DNA of 55,536 nucleotides, taken from the NCBI GenBank assembly GCA_949959305.1, contig CATLJA010000004.1:1-55536 (forward strand). The letters run 5' to 3'. This document shows, in pieces, positions 23,580 through 32,002 of this stretch; the first letter of the stretch is position 1, and the number at the start of each line of letters is the position of its first letter. Made by a program: the position numbers and the translations under genes. Source of the DNA: an uncultured Oscillibacter sp. GTDB lineage: Bacteria > Bacillota > Clostridia > Oscillospirales > Oscillospiraceae. The notes below the pieces were generated by a model, which saw nothing but the letters and a program-made list of their open reading frames with translations, was not told where the DNA came from and searched no databases.

Positions 23580-24020
23580 TCAGAGGCGGAACAGCTTTAA
23601 AATCACGCCGTAGAGCACCGAGGCCACCGTGCCGAAGACGATGACCGGCCCCGCCACGGTGAACATCTTGGCCGCCATGCCGGTGATGAAGCCCTCGCTC
23701 TTGAAGTCGATGGCCGGGGACACCACGGCGTTGGCGAAGCCGGTGATGGGCACCAGCGTCCCCGCCCCGCCGTAGCGGGCCAGCTTGCTGTACAGGTTCA
23801 GCCCCGTCAGCAGGGCGGAGAGAAACACCAGCGTGCAGGAGGCGGCGGTGCCCGCCTCCTCCTTGTTCAGCCCCGCCGCCATCCAGCCGTTGGTGATGGC
23901 CTGGCCCAGCACGCAGATGGCCCCGCCGATGGCGAAGGCCAGGGCCACATCCTTGACGATGGGGGACTTTTTGGCCTTCTGCTTGACGTACGCCTGGTAC
24001 TCCTTGGGAGACATGTCCAT
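23580..24020 (-). CDS. spoVAC: Stage V sporulation protein AC
   Basis: 146 residues from ATG 24020 (MDMSPKEYQAYVKQ) with AGAGGAAG upstream. The N-terminal basic stretch, QAITNGW, and several membrane segments with GTLVPITGFANAVVSPAIDF match SpoVAC, part of the spore inner-membrane channel that moves dipicolinic acid. It is normally followed by spoVAD and spoVAE, but here it stands alone, so the partners must be elsewhere or absent. Confidence 0.92.
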   Translation of the reverse strand: MDMSPKEYQAYVKQKAKKSPIVKDVALAFAIGGAICVLGQAITNGWMAAGLNKEEAGTAASCTLVFLSALLTGLNLYSKLARYGGAGTLVPITGFANAVVSPAIDFKSEGFITGMAAKMFTVAGPVIVFGTVASVLYGVILKLFRL

Positions 24021-24053
24021 GGAAAACTTCCTCTTTTCGTTCTGGATTTCCCA

Positions 24054-24084
24054 AATAGTGTTGCCCGCAGGGCCGCAAATATTC
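24054..24084 (-). promoter_or_regulatory. Possible forespore (sigma-G-like) promoter of spoVAC
   Basis: GAATA (24084-24080) and CACTATT (24060-24054) on the minus strand, 19 bases apart. The spacing is slightly long for sigma-G. No convincing sigma-A promoter precedes the gene. Confidence 0.3.
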
Positions 24085-24111
24085 CCGGCCTCCGCCGGGC
24101 TCCCGAGGTTC

Positions 24112-24140
24112 TTGCCGGCGGCGGAAATGCGTGGTATAAT
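24112..24140 (+). promoter_or_regulatory. Sigma-A promoter of the 104-aa hypothetical gene
   Basis: TTGCCG at 24112, 17-base spacer, TATAAT at 24135-24140 preceded by GTGG. Confidence 0.8.
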
Positions 24141-24171
24141 CAATCGTAAGATGAATCAGGAGGAACACTCG

Positions 24172-24486
24172 ATGAAAGTCAGCCCCTATATCAGCGGCGC
24201 CGTCCGGCGGTTCGCTTATTGGTTCGCCCATGGCACCTTGGGCCATCCGCTCTTGGAGGGAATTGAGTACATTGGCGATATCCTGAAAGAAGAGAGCAGC
24301 TTCGCGGAGCAGACCTTCGCGATTTTTATGAACAACCTGGAAACCGGCGAAGATGGAAAGGTCACCAATTACCAATACAGCGAACGGCGGGCCGCTCAGT
24401 ACATCCGGAGCTATTTTGACCCCTCCTATCAAGCCGAGCCGCCCTTTGAGTATTGGGAATTGGAGCTGTACATGGAAGATGCCTGA
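24172..24486 (+). CDS. Hypothetical protein (104 aa)
   Basis: Starts at ATG 24172 with a strong AGGAGG site 8 bases upstream and a good promoter. Soluble, aromatic-rich (FAYWFAHGTLGHPLLEGIEY; ending PPFEYWELELYMEDA). No motif recognised. Base composition is lower in GC than its neighbours, which may point to later acquisition. hemW follows about 30 bases downstream. Confidence 0.75.
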   Translation: MKVSPYISGAVRRFAYWFAHGTLGHPLLEGIEYIGDILKEESSFAEQTFAIFMNNLETGEDGKVTNYQYSERRAAQYIRSYFDPSYQAEPPFEYWELELYMEDA

Positions 24487-24517
24487 ACTCCGGCGTTTTC
24501 AGAAAAGGAGCCCTTTT

Positions 24518-25642
24518 ATGATCAAGCCCCTGGGCGTTTACGTCCACGTCCCCTTCTGCAAGCAGAAATGCGCCTACTGCGACTTCTACTCCCTCCCCCG
24601 CCGGGAGGGGGACATGGACGCCTACGCCGCCGCCCTCCGGGCCCAGCTTCTGGAGACGGACTTTTCGGGCTTCCAGGCGGACACGGTCTACTTCGGCGGC
24701 GGCACGCCGAGCTTCCTGGGCCCCCGCCGCCTGACCGCCCTGCTGGAGGCGGTTTCCGCCGCCTGCCCCGTGGCCCCGGGCGCGGAGATCACCCTGGAGG
24801 CCAATCCCGACTCCGCCCAGGATTGGGAGGAGCTCTCCGCCCTCCGCCGGGCGGGCTTCAACCGGATTTCCCTGGGGATGCAGTCCGCCGACGACGGGGA
24901 GCTGCGGGCCATCGGGCGCGTCCACACCATGGCCCAGGTCCGCGCCTCCGTGGAGGCCGCCCGCCGGGCCGGCTTCGGCAATCTCTCCCTGGACCTTATC
25001 TACGGCCTGCCGGGCCAGGACCTTCCCCGCTGGCAAAAAAGCCTCGCCGCCGCCGCAGAGCTGGGCCCGGAGCACCTCTCCTGCTACGGCCTCAAGGCGG
25101 AGCCGGGCACTCCCCTCTACACCCGCCGGGAGACCCTGCCGGGGGACGGAGTCCAGGCGGACATGTACCTGGAAACCGTGGACTTTCTGGAGGCCCGGGG
25201 CTGGCGGCAGTATGAGATTTCCAACTTTGCCAGGCCCGGCCGGGAGTCCCGGCACAACCTGAAATACTGGACCCTGGGGGAGTACGCCGGCTTCGGCCCC
25301 GGGGCCCACTCCGACTTCCGGGGCCGCCGGTACGCCTGGGCCCGGGATTTGGAGGCGTTCCTCCGGGGGGAGCGGCGCCTGTCCGAGTCCCAGGCCATGA
25401 CCCCCCGGGAGCGTGAGGCGGAATGGCTGATGCTGTCCCTCCGCCTGGTCCGGGGCCTGGACCCGGAGGCGTGGGAGGCCCGCTCCGGCCGCCCCTTCGC
25501 CCCCTTCCTGCCCTTTTTAAGGCGCTGCGGGGCGGCGGGCTACGCCCTTCAAGAGGGCTCCCGCTGGCGCCTGACGCCCCGGGGCTTCCTGGTCTCCAAT
25601 CAAATCATCGGGGCGCTGCTGGACGAAATTCAAGAGGAGTGA
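24518..25642 (+). CDS. hemW: HemW-type radical SAM protein (coproporphyrinogen III oxidase-like)
   Basis: 374 residues from ATG 24518 (AAAAGGAG upstream). VYVHVPFCKQKCAYCDFYS holds the radical-SAM CxxxCxxC cluster. FGGGTPS, the SAM-binding EANPD, SLGMQS and DLIYGLPGQ follow. These are typical of HemW, a heme chaperone, rather than HemN, which usually has a further N-terminal extension. It is followed after four bases by a membrane-protein gene. Confidence 0.92.
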   Translation: MIKPLGVYVHVPFCKQKCAYCDFYSLPRREGDMDAYAAALRAQLLETDFSGFQADTVYFGGGTPSFLGPRRLTALLEAVSAACPVAPGAEITLEANPDSAQDWEELSALRRAGFNRISLGMQSADDGELRAIGRVHTMAQVRASVEAARRAGFGNLSLDLIYGLPGQDLPRWQKSLAAAAELGPEHLSCYGLKAEPGTPLYTRRETLPGDGVQADMYLETVDFLEARGWRQYEISNFARPGRESRHNLKYWTLGEYAGFGPGAHSDFRGRRYAWARDLEAFLRGERRLSESQAMTPREREAEWLMLSLRLVRGLDPEAWEARSGRPFAPFLPFLRRCGAAGYALQEGSRWRLTPRGFLVSNQIIGALLDEIQEE

Positions 25643-25646
25643 GCGC

Positions 25647-26657
25647 ATGCACGTCTACACCGCGGGCCAATGGGTCCTGCTGTTTTTCTTCTACTGCTTC
25701 TGCGGCTGGGTATGGGAGTCCTGCTACGTCTCCCTCTGCCAGCGGCACTGGGTAAACCGGGGCTTTCTCCAGGGGCCCCTCCTGCCCATCTACGGCTCCG
25801 GGGCCATCCTCATTCTCTTCGCCACCATCCCCGTGGCGGATGACCTCCGGCTGGTCTGGCTGTTCGGCATGCTGGCCGCCACGGCCCTGGAGTATGTCAC
25901 CGGGGACGTGATGGAGCGGATTTTCAAGGTCCGCTACTGGGACTACTCCAACCAGAAGTTCAATCTCAACGGCCACATCTGCCTCACCAGCTCCATCGCC
26001 TGGGGCTTCTTCTCCATCCTGCTGGTGCGCTTTGTCCATCCCCCCGTCGCCCGGCTGCTGGCCCGGGTCCCCGCCCTGTGCGTGGACCCCCTGGCGTTTC
26101 TGCTCACCGCCGCCTTTACCGCGGATGCGGTCCGCTCCGTCCAGGCCGCCCTGGACCTGCGGGATTTGCTGGCCCGGGCCGCCGAGGAGAACGAGGACCT
26201 GCGCCGCCTGGCGAAGCGGGCGGAGGTCTACGCCGCCTTCGCCATGGACGACCTCCGCCGCTTCCGGGAGAAGACGGAGCTGGAGGCCCTGGAATTCCGG
26301 CAAAAGGTCGGGGAGGAGCTGGAGGAGCGCCACCAGGCCCGGGCCCAGCGGGTGGAGGCGTCCCTCCGCCGCCGCACCGCCGCCAGGCTGGAGGCCCTTT
26401 CCGCCATCTCCAATGCCCTGGAAACCTGCCGGGACCATCTGGAGGACCTGCCCGATACCACGCCCGAAAACCTGGAGGAGCGCCGGGCGGATCTGGAGGA
26501 AATCATCCGCCGGGTCCGGGCCCGGGAGGCCGCCCTCCAGAACCGCTCCTCCGCCCCCTACCACCGCTCCCTCCGGCTCCTGCGGGCCCACCCCTCCGCC
26601 TCTGCCAAGGAATTCGGCGAGGCGCTGGCCTCTCTGAAAAAGCTGGGGAAGGATTAA
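25647..26657 (+). CDS. CmpB-like membrane protein (putative ABC-transporter permease family) with coiled-coil tail
   Basis: 336 residues. The N-terminal half has about five membrane helices and the family stretch FCGWVWESCYVSLCQRHWVN, then GFLQGPLLPIYGSGA, EYVTGDVMERIF and the WDYSN motif seen in this family (PF06541-like). The C-terminal half (about 165-336) is a long Arg/Glu/Ala-rich coiled coil. Despite the family label there is no ATPase partner here. The last codons form one arm of a palindromic terminator shared with the convergent gene. Confidence 0.8.
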   Translation: MHVYTAGQWVLLFFFYCFCGWVWESCYVSLCQRHWVNRGFLQGPLLPIYGSGAILILFATIPVADDLRLVWLFGMLAATALEYVTGDVMERIFKVRYWDYSNQKFNLNGHICLTSSIAWGFFSILLVRFVHPPVARLLARVPALCVDPLAFLLTAAFTADAVRSVQAALDLRDLLARAAEENEDLRRLAKRAEVYAAFAMDDLRRFREKTELEALEFRQKVGEELEERHQARAQRVEASLRRRTAARLEALSAISNALETCRDHLEDLPDTTPENLEERRADLEEIIRRVRAREAALQNRSSAPYHRSLRLLRAHPSASAKEFGEALASLKKLGKD

Positions 26658-26670
26658 TCCTTCCCCAGCT
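26641..26670. terminator. Perfect 30-bp palindrome: bidirectional terminator overlapping two stop codons
   Basis: AGCTGGGGAAGGATT followed by its exact reverse complement AATCCTTCCCCAGCT, with AAAA before and CTTTT after. The central TTAA holds the TAA stops of both convergent genes, so each protein ends in LGKD encoded by the same palindrome. Confidence 0.9.
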
Positions 26671-26944
26671 CTTTTATGCGCTTCAGCAGAACATCCCGGT
26701 CCCCCAGCAGGCTGTATACCGCGTCCTCGGACAAAACGCCCCGCCGGAGGTCCTGGGGAAGCTTCCCCGCGGAATCATCCTCAAAGTCTTTCATCCACTC
26801 TCCGCCGCTGTAGTAAGCCTCCAGCTCCGCCAGCCCCTCCCGGACGGCGCCGTAGCGGTCCAGGGCCTCCTCCAGGCCGGACACCGCCGCTCTGGCCTCG
26901 TTCAGAATATTCTCCATGCGGGTAATGCGTTCTATCTGGTCCAT
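26654..26944 (-). CDS. DUF4298 family protein
   Basis: 96 residues from ATG 26944 with AGGAGG upstream. MDQIERITRMENILNEA, a helical middle, and LEAYYSGGEWMKDFEDDSAG then RGVLSEDAVYSLLGD match DUF4298, a small soluble helical family of Firmicutes without known function. It has its own promoter. Its stop codon overlaps that of the convergent membrane-protein gene. Confidence 0.85.
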   Translation of the reverse strand: MDQIERITRMENILNEARAAVSGLEEALDRYGAVREGLAELEAYYSGGEWMKDFEDDSAGKLPQDLRRGVLSEDAVYSLLGDRDVLLKRIKELGKD

Positions 26945-26978
26945 GACAGCCTCCTGTTCCGGCCAATTTTTCAAGGTC

Positions 26979-27007
26979 ACTATAGAGCGGGCGAAAAGGG
27001 AAGTCAA
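26979..27007 (-). promoter_or_regulatory. Sigma-A promoter of the DUF4298 gene
   Basis: TTGACT (27007-27002), 17-base spacer, TATAGT (26984-26979) on the minus strand. Confidence 0.75.
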
Positions 27008-27070
27008 CGCCGGGCTCACATTTCCTCCGCCCCGGGGCAAGGGCCCCCTCGCGGAAGGCTCCGCATGGCA

Positions 27071-27099
27071 AAACCGCCGGACCCTCCGTCCGGCGGTTT
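27071..27099 (-). terminator. Terminator after mreB
   Basis: AAACCGCCGGAC-ggagg-GTCCGGCGGTTT on the minus strand. The U-run is short (UUUU within the stem end). Confidence 0.65.
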
Positions 27100-27104
27100 C
27101 CCGT

Positions 27105-28124
27105 TTAACTCATCTGCTTGCGGCGGCTGAGGTTCATCGTGCCCTCCTGCATGTTGCCCAGGGTCTCCAGGCTCATGCCGGTGCCCAGGGCCACGCAGGA
27201 AATCGCGTCCTCGGCGATGATGGTGTGGATGCCCGTCCGGGCCGTCACCAGCTTGTCGAAGCCGGACACCAGGCTGCCGCCGCCGGTCATGACGATGCCG
27301 TTGGTGGAGATGTCCGCCACCAGCTCCGGCGGCGTCCGCTCCAGCACGGAGTGGATGGCCTCCATGATGCGCTCCACCGGCTCCTCAAACGCGTCCATCA
27401 TCTCCGTGGAGCTGACGGCCACCACCTTGGGAAGGCCCGTCAGAAGGCAGCGGCCCTTCACGTCCATAATCTCCTCCTCGTCCTTGGGGAAGACGCAGCC
27501 AATCTGCTTTTTCATCTCCTCGGCGGTGCGCTCGCCCACCAGGAGGTTGTGCTTGCGGCGCATATACTTCACCACGGCCTCGTTGAGCTGGTCGCCGGCA
27601 ATCTTGATGGAGGCGGACTCCACCACGCCGCCCAGGGAAATCACGGCGATGTCCGCCGTGCCGCCGCCGATGTCCACCACCATGTGCCCGTCGGGCTTGG
27701 CAATGTCGATGCCCGCGCCGATGGCCGCCGCCACGGGCTCCTCAATAAGATAAACCTTCCGGGCCCCGGCGGAGATGCCCGCGTCGATGACGGCCCGCTC
27801 CTCTACCTCCGTGATGCCGGAGGGAACGCAGATAATCACCCGGGGCTTGAAGACGGAAACCCCCGCCACCTTGTGGATAAACTCCCGGAGCATCCGCTCC
27901 GTCATGTCGTAGTCGGAGATGACGCCCTCCCGCAGGGGGCGGATGGCGATAATGTTGCCGGGGGTCCGGCCCAGCATGGCCTGGGCTTCCTCACCCACCT
28001 TCAAGAGCTTGCCGGTATTCTTGTCCAGCGCCACCACGGAGGGCTCGTTCAAAACGATGCCCTTGCCTCGCACAAAAACCAGAACCGAAGCGGTACCAAG
28101 GTCGATACCGATATCCTTTGCCAT
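27105..28124 (-). CDS. mreB: Rod shape-determining protein MreB/Mbl
   Basis: 339 residues from ATG 28124, chosen because GGAGG lies 8 bases before it; an ATG at 28139 overlaps that site. It is an actin-fold ATPase: the phosphate-1 loop IGIDLGTASVLVF, phosphate-2 VVDIGGGTADIAVIS and adenosine motif GIVMTGGGSLVSG are intact. It forms membrane-associated filaments that direct wall synthesis. It is not next to mreCD or a penicillin-binding protein, which fits an Mbl-type paralogue. Own promoter and terminator. Confidence 0.93.
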   Translation of the reverse strand: MAKDIGIDLGTASVLVFVRGKGIVLNEPSVVALDKNTGKLLKVGEEAQAMLGRTPGNIIAIRPLREGVISDYDMTERMLREFIHKVAGVSVFKPRVIICVPSGITEVEERAVIDAGISAGARKVYLIEEPVAAAIGAGIDIAKPDGHMVVDIGGGTADIAVISLGGVVESASIKIAGDQLNEAVVKYMRRKHNLLVGERTAEEMKKQIGCVFPKDEEEIMDVKGRCLLTGLPKVVAVSSTEMMDAFEEPVERIMEAIHSVLERTPPELVADISTNGIVMTGGGSLVSGFDKLVTARTGIHTIIAEDAISCVALGTGMSLETLGNMQEGTMNLSRRKQMS

Positions 28125-28203
28125 GGGCAATTCCTCCATTTATCTTTTGTCAAATTTATGATAGGCGGAAATCCGCCAGCGAATCCATAAAGTTATAAGG
28201 TAC

Positions 28204-28232
28204 ATTATACTGGCACTTCCCTCAGAATGCAA
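28204..28232 (-). promoter_or_regulatory. Sigma-A promoter of mreB
   Basis: TTGCAT (28232-28227), 17-base spacer, TATAAT (28209-28204) on the minus strand. It abuts the comFC stop. A small GGCGGATTTCCGCC hairpin lies in the leader. Confidence 0.8.
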
Positions 28233-28234
28233 GC

Positions 28235-28912
28235 CTATTCTTTCCCTTTTTCTCCCCTGTTTTCCTCCTCCGGCCTGGGGAAGGCCGCGGCGGCGCAGAC
28301 CACCCCCGCCGCCCCCGCCGCCAGGAGGGCCTTTGCGGCGGAAACCAGGGTGGCCCCGGTGGAGCACACGTCGTCGATAAGGAGAATCCGCCTCCCGCTC
28401 AGGTCCCCCGCAGCCTCGTAAGCGTCCCGGGTGTTCCTCCAGCGGTCCTCCGCCGTCTCCAGGCCGGACTGGGCGGGGTTGTCCCGGACCTTGCGCAGCA
28501 GCGCCTCCGGCTTCACGCCCCACAGCTTACAGGCGCTCTCCGCCAGAAGGCGGGACTGGTCGTAGCCCCTCCGGCGCAGGCGTTTGGCGCTGACGGGGAC
28601 CCAGGAAACCGTGTCAAACCCGCCGGAGAAGCGCTCCGCGGCGGCCTGGGCGGCAAGCTCCCCCAGGGGCCCGGCGGCGGACACGCCGCCGTGGAACTTG
28701 AAGCGGCGGACGGCCTCCCGGACGGGACCCTCGTACCACAGCGGCGCGGCGCAGGGAAGTCCGCCGGGAAGCTCCCGGAGGCCGTGGGCCTCGTCCGTCC
28801 AGGGGAGGGCTTTTTCACAGGCCGGGCAGACGCCGGGAGCGTCCTGGATTTTTTGGCAGAAGGGGCACCTGGGCGGGAATAGCAGGTCCAGCAGGGCGTT
28901 TGCCATGTTCAT
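28235..28912 (-). CDS. comFC: ComF family protein (phosphoribosyltransferase-like)
   Basis: 225 residues. The N-terminal zinc-finger-like pairs (RCPFCQ and CPACEK) are followed by a phosphoribosyltransferase fold with LRRRGYDQSRLLAE, the DNPAQSGL stretch and the PRPP loop ILLIDDVCSTGATL. ComFC helps DNA uptake in competent bacteria. ATG 28912 overlaps the stop of the upstream XRE gene (ATGA). Together with the ComEA-like gene it hints at a competence system, whose main parts are not in this window. Confidence 0.9.
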   Translation of the reverse strand: MNMANALLDLLFPPRCPFCQKIQDAPGVCPACEKALPWTDEAHGLRELPGGLPCAAPLWYEGPVREAVRRFKFHGGVSAAGPLGELAAQAAAERFSGGFDTVSWVPVSAKRLRRRGYDQSRLLAESACKLWGVKPEALLRKVRDNPAQSGLETAEDRWRNTRDAYEAAGDLSGRRILLIDDVCSTGATLVSAAKALLAAGAAGVVCAAAAFPRPEEENRGEKGKE

Positions 28913-29187
28913 GGTTCCAGCAATTCGTCATAGGACGTTCCCAGGAGGTTTTTGATCGCCCTCAGCTGTGACGCTTGAATGTGCTGGGCTCCCCGCTCAA
29001 TTTTGACCAGAGCCTCCCTGGTCATTGGAACGCCCTCTAATTGCAGGAGGCTTATCAGCTCCGTCTGTTTCAGCCCCCGCTGCCTGCGTACTTCCCGGAT
29101 GCTTGCCCCAATACAGATATCTTGTTTGATTTTTTGTTCCTTCATAGCAGCCTCGCAAAAGGACCCAATATGCAGCGTGATTCGCAT
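28909..29187 (-). CDS. XRE-family helix-turn-helix regulator (92 aa)
   Basis: From ATG 29187 with AAAGGAGGTGAT at ideal distance; an internal ATG at 29145 has a weaker site. The HTH covers about residues 24-88: IGASIREVRRQRGLKQTEL, then MTREALVKIERGAQHI and QLRAIKNLLGTSYDELL, a Cro/CI-type fold with an unusual insertion (LQLEGVP) between helices. It heads an operon with comFC, so it may control it. Confidence 0.82.
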   Translation of the reverse strand: MRITLHIGSFCEAAMKEQKIKQDICIGASIREVRRQRGLKQTELISLLQLEGVPMTREALVKIERGAQHIQASQLRAIKNLLGTSYDELLEP

Positions 29188-29254
29188 GCGGCATCACCTC
29201 CTTTCGGAGGGTGCAGCCAACCGCCCGCCTTTGCACAGTGCCTTCTTGTCCGGC

Positions 29255-29283
29255 ATTCTATCACAATTTCCGGCAGAACACAA
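29255..29283 (-). promoter_or_regulatory. Sigma-A promoter of the XRE-comFC unit
   Basis: TTGTGT (29283-29278), 17-base spacer, TAGAAT (29260-29255) on the minus strand. The -35 begins directly after the recD2 terminator stem. Confidence 0.7.
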
Positions 29284-29308
29284 GGCCCGCCGGTTTGAAC
29301 GGCGGGCC
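29284..29308 (-). terminator. Terminator after recD2
   Basis: GGCCCGCCG-uucaaac-CGGCGGGCC then UUGUGUU on the minus strand. Its tail doubles as the -35 of the next promoter. Confidence 0.65.
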
Positions 29309-29319
29309 TCCTCTTTTCC

Positions 29320-31527
29320 TCATCCGGCACTCCCCCTGGCCAGCCTCCACCGCAGGCCGGAGTACCGCTTCTGGCGCTTATCGTTGGCCGCCATGGCCCG
29401 GACGGCCGCGTCGTCCCCCACCATCACCAGAAGCTCCCGGGCCCGGGTCAGTGCCGTGTACAGCACTCCCCGGACCATCAGCGACGGCGGCGCGGGCATG
29501 GCCGCCAGGACCACGCAGCGGTACTCGCTGCCCTGGGACTTGTGCACCGTCATGGCAAAGGCCAAATCCACCTCGTTCAGCTGCTCCGCGCCGTAGACCG
29601 CCCGGCGGCCGTCGAAGTCCAGCTCCAGCCACTCGCCGGAATCGTCAATCCTCACAATCTTCCCCACGTCCCCGTTGAACATCCCGGTCCCGACGAGGCC
29701 GTCCTCCCTCTCCCAAACCACGTCGTAATCGTTCCGGGTCTGCATGACCCGGTCCCCCTCCCGGAAGAGCCGGCCGCCCCACAAAAGCTCCCGCTTCCCC
29801 TCCGTCCTGGGGTTCAGCGCCTCCTGGAGGCAGCGGTTCAGGTTTACCGTCCCGGCGGGCCCCTTCCGGGTGGGAGTCAGCACCTGGATTTGGTCCGCCG
29901 GAATTCCCATCTTTTCCGGCAGGCGGGTCCGGCAAAGCTCCACCAGGGTGCTCACCGCCCGCTCCGGGTCCCGGCGGCAGAGGAAGAAGAAGTCCCCCTG
30001 GTTGCTGGCCAAATCCGGGGCCTTCCCCAGGTTCACGGCGTGGGCGCTGCGGATGATGGCGGACTGCTCCGCCTGGCGGAAGACCTCCCGGAGGAACACT
30101 GTCTCCACCCGTTCGCTGCGGATGAGGTCTGAAAACACGTTCCCCGCCCCCACGGAGGGAAGCTGGTCCGCGTCCCCCACCAGCACCAGCCGCGTCCCGG
30201 GCCGGAGGGCCCGGAGCAGGGCCGAAAACAGCGGCAGGTCCACCATGGACGTCTCGTCCACAATGACGGCGTTCGCCTCCAGGGGCTCTTTTTCCGTCTT
30301 GGTGAAGGTCACCTGCCGGGCGTCCTCATTCCAGCTCATCCCCAGGAGGCGGTGGACCGTCTGGGCCTCCATGCCGGTCAGCTCGCTCATGCGCTTGGCC
30401 GCCCGGCCCGTGGGGGCCGCCAGCACCGTGTCCAGGCCCATCTTCTGGTACAGGGCCACAATGGCCCGCACCGTCGTCGTCTTGCCGGTGCCGGGGCCGC
30501 CGGTGAGAATCAGCACGTTCTCCTTCGCCGCCAGCTCCACCGCTTTTCTCTGCTGGGGCGCGTAGGCGAAGCCCTGGGCCCGCTCCAGCTCCTCCACCGT
30601 CCGGGCGGCGGAGGCCCGGCCCTGGGGCTTTGCCGCCAGCAGCGCCTCCAGCCGCTTTTGGGCGGACTGCTCCGCCTCCCACAGCCGCCGGAGGTAACAG
30701 GCGTCCACGCCCGCCACCCGCTCCTGAACCACCAGCCCCTGGCCGATAAGCCCGTCCAGGGCCAGCTCCGGCTGCTCCGCGCCGCACTGGAGAAGCTGGG
30801 CCGTGGCGGCAATAAGCTTCTCCCGGGGAAGGAAGACATGGCCGTTGTTTTCGTTGTGGCTCAGCTCGAAGGTCACCGCCGCCTGGAGCCGCTGGCCGCT
30901 GTCCGGCTCAAAGCCCAGGCTCATGGCGATTTCGTCCGCCACGGAAAAGTCCACGCCGCACTCGTCGCAGGAGAGGAGGTACGGGTCCTCCCGGAGCTTT
31001 TCCAGCGCCGCGTCCCCGTACTGCCGCCGCAGGCGCATGGCCAGCACCGGCGGCAGCTCGTACCGGGCCAGAAAGGCCATCAGCCGCCGCAGTCCCATGT
31101 GGCGGCTGAAGCTCTCCGCAATCTCCCGGGCCCTCTTGGCGGTAACGCCCTTGAGGCTGGTCAGCCGCTCCGGGGCCGTCTCCAGCACGTCGAAGGTCTC
31201 CAGGCCGAAGCGGTCCACCATCTGGCGGGCTGTGGCGGGGCCCACCCCCTTGAGAACGCCCGAGGAGAGGTAGGAAACCATCTCCTCCTCGTCCTCCGGC
31301 AGGCTCCGCTCCACCTCCGAGGCCCGGAGCTGCTCCCCGTGCTGGGGATGGCGCTCCCACACGCCGGAGACGCTCAGGCGTTCGCCCGGGGCGGCGCAGG
31401 GGATGCAGCCCACAACGGTGACGGCCTCCCCCTCCTCGCTGAGGAGGCGGAGGACCGTGTAACCGTTCTCGGCGTTTTGAAAGATGACGCTATGTATCGT
31501 GCCCTCCCGGCAGATTTGTTCTTCCAT
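29320..31527 (-). CDS. recD2: RecD2-type DNA helicase (SF1)
   Basis: 735 residues from ATG 31527. An N-terminal OB-like domain (about 1-90), HhH motifs (GVLKGVGPATARQMVDRFG, LTSLKGVTAKRA) and the helicase core follow: Walker A LTGGPGTGKTTTVRAI, motif II VIVDETSMVD, VLVGDADQLPSVGAG, and the C-terminal AMTVHKSQGSEY and LYTALTRARELLV. RecD2 is a stand-alone 5'-3' helicase in bacteria without RecBC association. No recBC or addAB is nearby. It lies 34 bases after a small membrane-anchored hypothetical gene. Confidence 0.94.
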   Translation of the reverse strand: MEEQICREGTIHSVIFQNAENGYTVLRLLSEEGEAVTVVGCIPCAAPGERLSVSGVWERHPQHGEQLRASEVERSLPEDEEEMVSYLSSGVLKGVGPATARQMVDRFGLETFDVLETAPERLTSLKGVTAKRAREIAESFSRHMGLRRLMAFLARYELPPVLAMRLRRQYGDAALEKLREDPYLLSCDECGVDFSVADEIAMSLGFEPDSGQRLQAAVTFELSHNENNGHVFLPREKLIAATAQLLQCGAEQPELALDGLIGQGLVVQERVAGVDACYLRRLWEAEQSAQKRLEALLAAKPQGRASAARTVEELERAQGFAYAPQQRKAVELAAKENVLILTGGPGTGKTTTVRAIVALYQKMGLDTVLAAPTGRAAKRMSELTGMEAQTVHRLLGMSWNEDARQVTFTKTEKEPLEANAVIVDETSMVDLPLFSALLRALRPGTRLVLVGDADQLPSVGAGNVFSDLIRSERVETVFLREVFRQAEQSAIIRSAHAVNLGKAPDLASNQGDFFFLCRRDPERAVSTLVELCRTRLPEKMGIPADQIQVLTPTRKGPAGTVNLNRCLQEALNPRTEGKRELLWGGRLFREGDRVMQTRNDYDVVWEREDGLVGTGMFNGDVGKIVRIDDSGEWLELDFDGRRAVYGAEQLNEVDLAFAMTVHKSQGSEYRCVVLAAMPAPPSLMVRGVLYTALTRARELLVMVGDDAAVRAMAANDKRQKRYSGLRWRLARGSAG

Positions 31528-31561
31528 TTGGGACGTCCTCTCTTTTTCACGTTCCGCGGGG

Positions 31562-31891
31562 TCACAGCTCCGCGGGGATTTCCTCCGGGGAGACCAGGGC
31601 GGCGCTTTTCTCCCGGGCCGCCAGGTAGCGGGCCAGGGCCTGGGCATCCGGGGTCAGGCCGCAGTCCGCCAGGATGAGCTTCGCCCCCGGCAGGCTCCCC
31701 TGGACCCGGCGGAGCTCCCGGACGTCGGCCTCCATGGCCAGGGCCTCCCCCCTCAGGGGCAGGACCAGAAGCAGTCCCGGGACAGCCGGGCGGCCTCCCG
31801 CGTGGAGCAGGGCCCCGGCGGCGGCCCATACGATGGCCGTCAGGCCCACGGCGGACAGAAAGGCCAGAACCCCGTCTTGCAGCAGCAGCAT
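31562..31891 (-). CDS. Hypothetical membrane-anchored protein (109 aa)
   Basis: From ATG 31891 with GAGGTG upstream; a GTG at 31900 is in frame but overlaps that site. One or two N-terminal hydrophobic helices (about 6-45, GVLAFLSAVGLTAIVWAAAG, then PGLLLVLPL) precede a cytosolic domain of about 60 residues (LPGAKLILADCGLTPDAQ). No family recognised. Same direction as recD2 and possibly co-transcribed. Confidence 0.65.
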   Translation of the reverse strand: MLLLQDGVLAFLSAVGLTAIVWAAAGALLHAGGRPAVPGLLLVLPLRGEALAMEADVRELRRVQGSLPGAKLILADCGLTPDAQALARYLAAREKSAALVSPEEIPAEL

Positions 31892-32002
31892 TTGAATCAC
31901 CTCGGTCCAGTTTATGCGGGACCGGGGATTTGGGTTATCGCTTCCCGGAGCGGCCCGCCAGCCTCCAGGCGTTTTCCAGGCCCGGCAGGCCCGCGCCCCG
32001 CT
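31892..32002. other. Intergenic stretch without a supported gene
   Basis: About 110 bases between ybeY and the membrane-anchored hypothetical. There is an open minus-strand frame of about 24 codons ending at 31935 (GLENAWRLAGRSGKR) without a start codon. No promoter or terminator found. Confidence 0.5.

Noticed and set aside
31935-32002. Short minus-strand frame ending GLENAWRLAGRSGKR after ybeY, suggesting a dgkA remnant
   Set aside because: No start codon and too short to support homology; listed only as an intergenic stretch.
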